DNA of 25,109 nt from Coptodactyla brooksi (Eukaryota > Arthropoda > Insecta > Coleoptera > Scarabaeidae), in assembly GCA_033557675.1 (NCBI GenBank), contig JAWQRM010000274.1, forward strand, positions 1-25,109, given 5' to 3'. Shown in pieces: positions 20,862-25,109 of this stretch (the stretch's first letter is position 1; each line of letters opens with the position of its first letter). A program made the position numbers and the translations under genes. Below the pieces are notes generated by a model that was not told the origin of the DNA, made no database searches, and saw only the letters and a program-made list of their open reading frames with translations.

Positions 20862-20958
20862 GCAGTTCGTCTCTAACCATCCGCGTTTTTGAACTTTTAC
20901 GTTATGAGATATGTATATCTTTATTTTCTATTAAATTAGGAAAACAATAAAAGAGATA
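20862..20958 (-). pseudogene. Collapsed partial duplicate of Tmem63 coding sequence
   Basis: Three pieces match the Tmem63 coding region in the same order and orientation, with the sequence between them missing. About 20864-20878 matches 22404-22418 (one mismatch visible). 20878-20904 matches 22493-22519 perfectly (27 bp). 20911-20958 matches 22612-22659 with about 4 mismatches. It lies between the convergent NOMO and Tmem63 stops. No frame is retained. Confidence 0.85.
20946..20951 (+). terminator. Candidate NOMO poly(A) signal inside the Tmem63-derived fragment
   Basis: AATAAA, the only canonical signal I found on plus between the NOMO stop and the Tmem63 stop. The matching position in intact Tmem63 reads AATAAG (22647-22652), so one base difference creates it. 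ATTAAA variants occur nearby at 20930 and 20967. Confidence 0.5.
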
Positions 20959-20959
20959 C

Positions 20960-20965
20960 TTTATT
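20960..20965 (-). terminator. Candidate Tmem63 poly(A) signal
   Basis: TTTATT on plus reads AATAAA on minus, 170 nt past the Tmem63 stop. It is only 8 bp from the NOMO candidate, so the two convergent transcripts probably overlap at their 3' ends. Confidence 0.45.
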
Positions 20966-21135
20966 AATTAAAATACAATTACACAGAACTTAATTATTAT
21001 AATATTATATAACAAAAATATAGAACATCTGTTTTTTTTGTGTACAACAAGGAAATTAGTAATAATAAGGAATAACAACTAAAGCTGTCCTAATAATACA
21101 GTCTCACAGCCCTTACGAACCTAAGTGGCAAATTA

Positions 21136-23361
21136 CTAAGCCAGACTGGAACCGGGACGAGATAAGATGATTTCGTCGTCGGTCACGGTAGAGGATCCGT
21201 AACCGTTCTGGTTGCTTATTACGCAAATCGGAGAGATCTGTTCAGACGTAACCAGTACGGGAGCTACGTAAGTGTCCCCTTCGCCGGGGGCATCGTGCAT
21301 GCACCTCTGCTTCGGTCGGCACGACGGGAACGGACTCAACGAGAAGAAAAATCCAAGAGAAGCAAACAGACCTAATATAGTGATAATAGCCATTAAAGAG
21401 AAACCGCCGCGGATCGTCGCGAAAGCCGCCATCGCCATTTGTAGTAACATCACGCCGACCCGTACGAGACGAACGGCGGAACCGTGAATTTGATGACCTT
21501 CCTCCGACATGGTTATAGGTTTATACACGTAATAAATATTATGTTTATCGACGAGGTGTTTCAGACATAAATACAGGAGCCCGAAAGGTGTTATTAAAGG
21601 ACATATTAAGCTGTACGCAGTGCTAACGGTAAATATAAGTAACGTCCAAGAATAGTGGATGCCGAAAGGAAAAATTGATAGGATTTGCTTACGGATCGTA
21701 ACGATCTCGGCTCTAGATTTCATCCGAAGCAGTCTCCAAACGTACATAGCTAATTCGGGAAATCGCAATAATTCTAACCCGGTACCGATAAGCGCCGAGG
21801 TTATGACGTAATTTACGAAGAAAGCGCCTTTATCCGATAAAAATATGCATTCCCAACGTAAGGTTTTGTTTTTGTTCTGGATGGACCATTCGACGAAAGC
21901 CTGCGCGCTGGTTAAACCCAACGACGGCAGAATAAGCACCATAAATAGAAGGAAAATAAACGTTTTATTCATCGTCGCAAGATTCTGTTTCGATTTGGTC
22001 CAGTGCGACATCCATTGATCCGAATAAGCCACGATCACAGGCATTAAAGCCGACATCGTTAGGAGTAATAGAGTCGGGAGAAACTCGGAGAAAACCGGAC
22101 TAAGTTTGTTAATAAAATTGTCCTTGTTGGCGATAATGTTAAAAGTGCTGACGACGACGGCCGGGGTAGTTAAGAAAAATAAAACGAGGAATAACAAGAA
22201 GTTGATGATAACGGCTTTGGAATACCAATATCTCATCGATATTTGTAAATTCTCCCAATTTATATCAGACGGGCTGGGAGCTCTCCATATGTTCCATTTA
22301 CGTAACGATCCGGGCATGAATTTTTCGACTACGTATTTTGCTTGTTCTTCAGCCTCGAACGTTATAAAACAAATTCCTAGAGGTCTTTCTAACGCGACGC
22401 GACGTTCATCTCTAACCAAAGCGTTCAATTCGTTTTCCATTTCGGAATAGTACATTTCGGCGTCTTCCAAGTTACACCTACAGCAAACGATGCATCCGCG
22501 TTTTTGAACTTTTACGTTAGAAGCTTTGTTCGCAGCGCAGTACATCAAACATTCGTGGGCCGCTATACGTTGTTCTTCTATGTGCATTAATTTTTTAATC
22601 TTATATGCAATTTGTATGTCTTTAATTTCTATTAAATTAGGAAAACAATAAGAGAGATAATTTTTGATATCCTCGGCGTTACGATGAACGTGAGAAATGT
22701 TCGTCACGATAACCGTACGAGAAGACACCTGAGTAGCGCTCGGCATATGACTCGAACATTTACGCATTATGAGGATCGTAAGAGGTACGAAGGTAAGTGC
22801 AGTGACGATGTGCACCCAGAGCCAGCTCGACGTGGATTCTAAGTTACTGATTGTCGTGTGTCCGAAAGTGTTCACAGTTCCTTGTAAGTTTCCTTGGAAA
22901 TTTATAGGAAGTATTACGCAAATCGAGACGATCGTGATGACGAGCATTAAAAATAGTAAGTGCTGTTGAAAGGAGAGGTAGTGTAAGGCGTCCGGTCCGC
23001 AACGCGCGAAAATCTTTTGCTTGTTTATCATAAATATTGTTGGTATCCATCTGCAGCCGACGTCCGTAGTTAGCAACGTTTCGCTGACGTTTTCCTCCGT
23101 CACGGAGTTCGAAGACGTCTTGTAAAACAGTTGCGTCCACTTCTCGTTTTGCACTAGAGCGAGCCGTCCGTAGTCCCAAGCCCTGTTCCGTAATATGGCG
23201 AACAGCAGCAGCAACAGTACCCAGGTGATCAAATTTAGTAGGAACGTTTCCGGAATCCCCTCGTAATAATTACCGAACCCGGTCAAGTTTTCGTGAGCGA
23301 ACGATCTGCACGTATCGTTGCCGTCGGTATCCAAAAAATCTTGACGTGCCATTGTCGCCAT
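21136..23361 (-). CDS. Tmem63: TMEM63/CSC1-like mechanosensitive cation channel
   Basis: Osmo- or stretch-activated cation channel of the OSCA/TMEM63 family, in plasma or endolysosomal membranes. A single uninterrupted frame of 741 codons; start ATG 23359-23361 (MATMARQDF), with a second ATG three codons in. N-terminal sequons (NDT, NLT) precede the first membrane segment (about 40-58). Further segments lie at about 135-153 and 180-199, followed by a long cytosolic RNA-binding-fold-like region (215-380) with VIVTNISHV and GICFITFEAEEQA. Then come the conserved pore-side segments: 383-410, 426-446, 467-485, 512-532, 568-600 and 630-676, with TTPAVVVSTFNII, LLLLTMSALMPVIVAYS and KPITMSEEGHQIHGSAVR. 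A CIVCCRC cluster (290-296) is a likely lipidation or metal site by inference. The length is typical. Unlike its neighbours, the coding region has no intron. Confidence 0.95.
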   Translation of the reverse strand: MATMARQDFLDTDGNDTCRSFAHENLTGFGNYYEGIPETFLLNLITWVLLLLLFAILRNRAWDYGRLALVQNEKWTQLFYKTSSNSVTEENVSETLLTTDVGCRWIPTIFMINKQKIFARCGPDALHYLSFQQHLLFLMLVITIVSICVILPINFQGNLQGTVNTFGHTTISNLESTSSWLWVHIVTALTFVPLTILIMRKCSSHMPSATQVSSRTVIVTNISHVHRNAEDIKNYLSYCFPNLIEIKDIQIAYKIKKLMHIEEQRIAAHECLMYCAANKASNVKVQKRGCIVCCRCNLEDAEMYYSEMENELNALVRDERRVALERPLGICFITFEAEEQAKYVVEKFMPGSLRKWNIWRAPSPSDINWENLQISMRYWYSKAVIINFLLFLVLFFLTTPAVVVSTFNIIANKDNFINKLSPVFSEFLPTLLLLTMSALMPVIVAYSDQWMSHWTKSKQNLATMNKTFIFLLFMVLILPSLGLTSAQAFVEWSIQNKNKTLRWECIFLSDKGAFFVNYVITSALIGTGLELLRFPELAMYVWRLLRMKSRAEIVTIRKQILSIFPFGIHYSWTLLIFTVSTAYSLICPLITPFGLLYLCLKHLVDKHNIYYVYKPITMSEEGHQIHGSAVRLVRVGVMLLQMAMAAFATIRGGFSLMAIITILGLFASLGFFFSLSPFPSCRPKQRCMHDAPGEGDTYVAPVLVTSEQISPICVISNQNGYGSSTVTDDEIILSRPGSSLA

Positions 23362-23367
23362 CGACGC

Positions 23368-23423
23368 CTAAATATACAATAATCGATTTGTAATTGTAGG
23401 TTAACGCGCGAATATTCGCTTAC
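23368..23423 (-). other. Probable 5' UTR intron of Tmem63
   Basis: Minus-strand donor gtaagc and acceptor atttag bound a 56-bp AT-rich segment just before the ATG (acceptor 6 nt upstream of it). The size matches local introns. It supports a spliced, functional transcript for an otherwise intronless gene, but this is inferred. Confidence 0.5.
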
Positions 23424-23709
23424 CGGAAATGAAAAGTTCAAAATTCGGAACGCACCAACCCTAATCAGAAATCGGTTGACACCAAAAGCATTTCCTGACA
23501 ATTTAATCCAAAAGAATTTACCGCAGATGAGTTGTCAATCAAAACATTGTATCTAGAACACTGACGTCGGTCAGGTAGAATTCTCTTTTCACTCGACTCC
23601 TACAGTTCGCTAACTCGACTATAACCGATGGTGCCCGAATGGTTGCAGATGTAATAGATTCACGCTAGATGGCGTTACGGGATTAAAAGAACTACTTTTA
23701 ATAAAACTA

Positions 23710-23715
23710 TTTATT
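23710..23715 (-). terminator. Candidate poly(A) signal of the ASPH-like gene
   Basis: TTTATT on plus (AATAAA on minus) lies about 50 nt after the ASPH-like stop codon. Tmem63 transcription must start within the following 200-300 bp, so the two tandem genes are closely packed. Confidence 0.5.
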
Positions 23716-23763
23716 TCAAAAGTATCGTACAGCCGTAAATGACTAAAAATAGGAATTCGCTTA

Positions 23764-23914
23764 TTAAATAGGAGATAAATTGATACGTTCCGCTTTAGTT
23801 AATTCTGGGTGCCACACGTCCACGATCAGTACGAGTCTGTATTCCGTGCCGTTGTGCCATACCTCGTGCTCAAAACTGTCATCGAACACTATGATTTTGC
23901 CTTCTTCCCAACTT
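23764..23914 (-). CDS. Asph: Aspartyl/asparaginyl beta-hydroxylase, last coding exon
   Basis: Fe(II)/2-oxoglutarate-dependent hydroxylase of EGF-like domains in the ER lumen. The minus-strand exon starts after acceptor tttccag (23915-23921) with one base completing an upstream codon, and ends at TAA 23764-23766. It reads SWEEGKIIVFDDSFEHEVWH, then NGTEYRLVLIVDVWHPEL and the tail TKAERINLSPI. The FEHEVW His is the distal iron ligand of the family and the Arg of YRLVLIVDVWHPEL is its 2-oxoglutarate-binding residue, so this exon contains half of the active site. The remaining exons lie beyond the right edge, or possibly in 23915-25109, where I found none. Confidence 0.9.
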
Positions 23915-24375
23915 CTGGAAAAACGTTACGTTTTCATTGCTAAACTCGTCGACTTTTCGGAAATGTCCAAGTCCCACGTGACCGCAACTGATTAGGCAAC
24001 CAACTTGTAGTGTGGTAAATAGTAACAAGTAGCAACTATTTAAGTCAAGAATGTAGAACATAAATACATGTGACACCAACCGTGGGCACAGCCGCGGTGG
24101 GGAAGGGTAATTTAGGCAAATGAAAAAATTATAGGGCTTTTTGCGAACGAGTAGAGGTATGTTATGTGGGAGTAGGAATCTCGGAATCTTGGATTTAGCG
24201 GGAAAGCTCTACAGCTGAGCGAATTTGAGTTACAGACTGTAACCTACAGAACAGAACATAATTTGAGTGCGGTTAGATTGCTTTGAATAGCTGCGTTTAC
24301 CAAAATCTTAGTTGCTTCAATTTTTTGGGAAGTATGAGTACTGCTATAGTAGTAATTTAATTAAATTAAAAAATA
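23915..24375 (-). other. Probable ASPH intron, nothing recognised
   Basis: AT-rich sequence 5' of the ASPH-like exon on the minus strand. There is no matching coding exon, RNA gene or clear repeat here. Confidence 0.5.
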
Positions 24376-24376
24376 T

Positions 24377-25109
24377 ATTTATTGATTAATTCTTTTAGGA
24401 AGATAGAAGAAGAAGCAACCAGACAAAAGTAGTAGCGAAGGTGATAGTGGTGGAGAAGAGAAATCTAAACAGAATGTTGGAATTTGTGCAACTACATCTA
24501 CACCTGCACCTACTGCTGTTTGTGTACCAATCAAGTGGATTTACGCTACCACCTGGTTCTGGTTCGCAGGGTCCAATGTAGTTTGATAATTAAATTCCTT
24601 TTAATTTATTAAGGAATAAATTAAAAGGTATTTAATTTATTCCTTAAATAAATATTATAGATTAAATTTATTCCTTTTAATACAATAATTCCTTTATCTG
24701 AAATTCTATTAATTGAATGATAATTAAAATCTCCTATAATAACATAATAAATTAAACGAAATGTATAAGAAACTGATAAACCTATAGAGAGAGCCTGTAG
24801 ATTTATTGATTAATCCTTTTAGGGAGATAGAAGAGGAAGCAACCAGACAAAAAGTGGTAGCGAAGGTGATAGTGATGGAGAAGAGAAATCTAAACAGAAT
24901 GTTGGCATTTGTGCAACTACATCTACACCTGCACCTACTGCTGTTTGTGTATCAATCAAGTGGATCTACGCTACCACCTGGTTCTGGTTCGCAGGGTCCA
25001 ATGTAGTTGGATAATTAAATTCCCTTTAATTTATTAAGGAATAAATTAAATGGTATTTAATTTATTCCTTAAATAAATTTAAGGGATAAATTAAATTTAT
25101 TCCTTTTAA
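24377..25109 (+). repeat. Tandem repeat, unit 424 bp, with exon-like core
   Basis: Copy 1 starts near 24377 and copy 2 near 24801 (offset 424). Copy 2 runs off the window end. Each has an AT-rich lead ending in a splice-acceptor-like string (cttttag), then about 190 bp of GC-richer sequence, then AT-rich palindromes. The richer part is open in one frame in copy 2 (KSGSEGDSDGEEKSKQNVG to a stop) and in two frames in copy 1 after a 1-base deletion. An inverted pair at 24597-24610/24615-24628 is followed by variants of ggaataaattaaa. Family unknown; satellite-like or a duplicated exon. Confidence 0.8.

Noticed and set aside
24806..25006. 66-codon plus-strand gene ending SQGPM
   Set aside because: It lies in the tandem repeat, where two frames are equally open and copy 1 has a frame shift, so no product can be chosen.
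1..25109. tRNA, rRNA or CRISPR-like arrays
   Set aside because: No tRNA-like A/B box pair with a cloverleaf, no rRNA sequence and no short regularly spaced repeat were noticed. A covariance-model scan would be needed to exclude small RNAs fully.

Overview
The window is eukaryotic nuclear DNA, most likely from a holometabolous insect and possibly a beetle (an impression from the protein sequences and repeat content, not a proof). It has small GT-AG introns, many of 50-60 bp, AT-rich non-coding DNA and dense degenerate repeats. The proteins are conserved animal housekeeping or developmental proteins. Exon-intron models were built by hand: splice sites were joined so that reading phase stays intact and the protein matches its family. 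There is no CRISPR array, operon or other prokaryotic feature.

Layout. (1) 382-4587, plus strand: the last eight coding exons of grainyhead (grh), a CP2-family transcription factor; its 5' part lies off the left edge. One intron holds a degenerate tandem array (1368-2645). (2) 4588-7180: the AT-rich 3' ends of grh and staufen, arranged tail to tail. (3) 7181-10789, minus strand: a complete eight-coding-exon staufen gene (779 aa, five dsRNA-binding domains), with a Penelope-like retroelement fragment in one intron. (4) 10793-12994: a repeat-rich stretch with no gene I can support. (5) 13086-13720, minus strand: the translocon-associated protein beta subunit (TRAP-beta/SSR2), two coding exons, 191 aa. 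(6) 14048-20754, plus strand: NOMO (nodal modulator), 12 coding exons, 1165 aa, with several retroelement fragments in its introns. (7) 21136-23361, minus strand: an intronless coding region for a TMEM63/CSC1-family mechanosensitive channel, 741 aa. (8) 23764-23914, minus strand: the last coding exon of an aspartate/asparagine beta-hydroxylase (ASPH-like). (9) 24377-25109: a 424-bp tandem repeat, probably in an ASPH intron.

How the genes relate. TRAP-beta and NOMO are head to head across 327 bp and both act at the ER translocon, so shared control through a bidirectional promoter is plausible. Staufen and grainyhead are unrelated in function but converge, with candidate poly(A) signals about 80 bp apart. 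NOMO and Tmem63 also converge. Between them lies a shrunken duplicate of Tmem63 coding sequence which, through a single-base difference, appears to supply the only AATAAA that I found downstream of NOMO.

The most interesting signals are this recycled Tmem63 fragment, a family of Penelope-like C-terminal (GIY-YIG-region) fragments scattered through staufen and NOMO introns (one forming a foldback), the TRAP-beta/NOMO shared promoter containing a sequence that recurs 1.9 kb away, and an in-frame stop overlapping the last staufen splice donor. I see no convincing evidence of a wholly new biological system.
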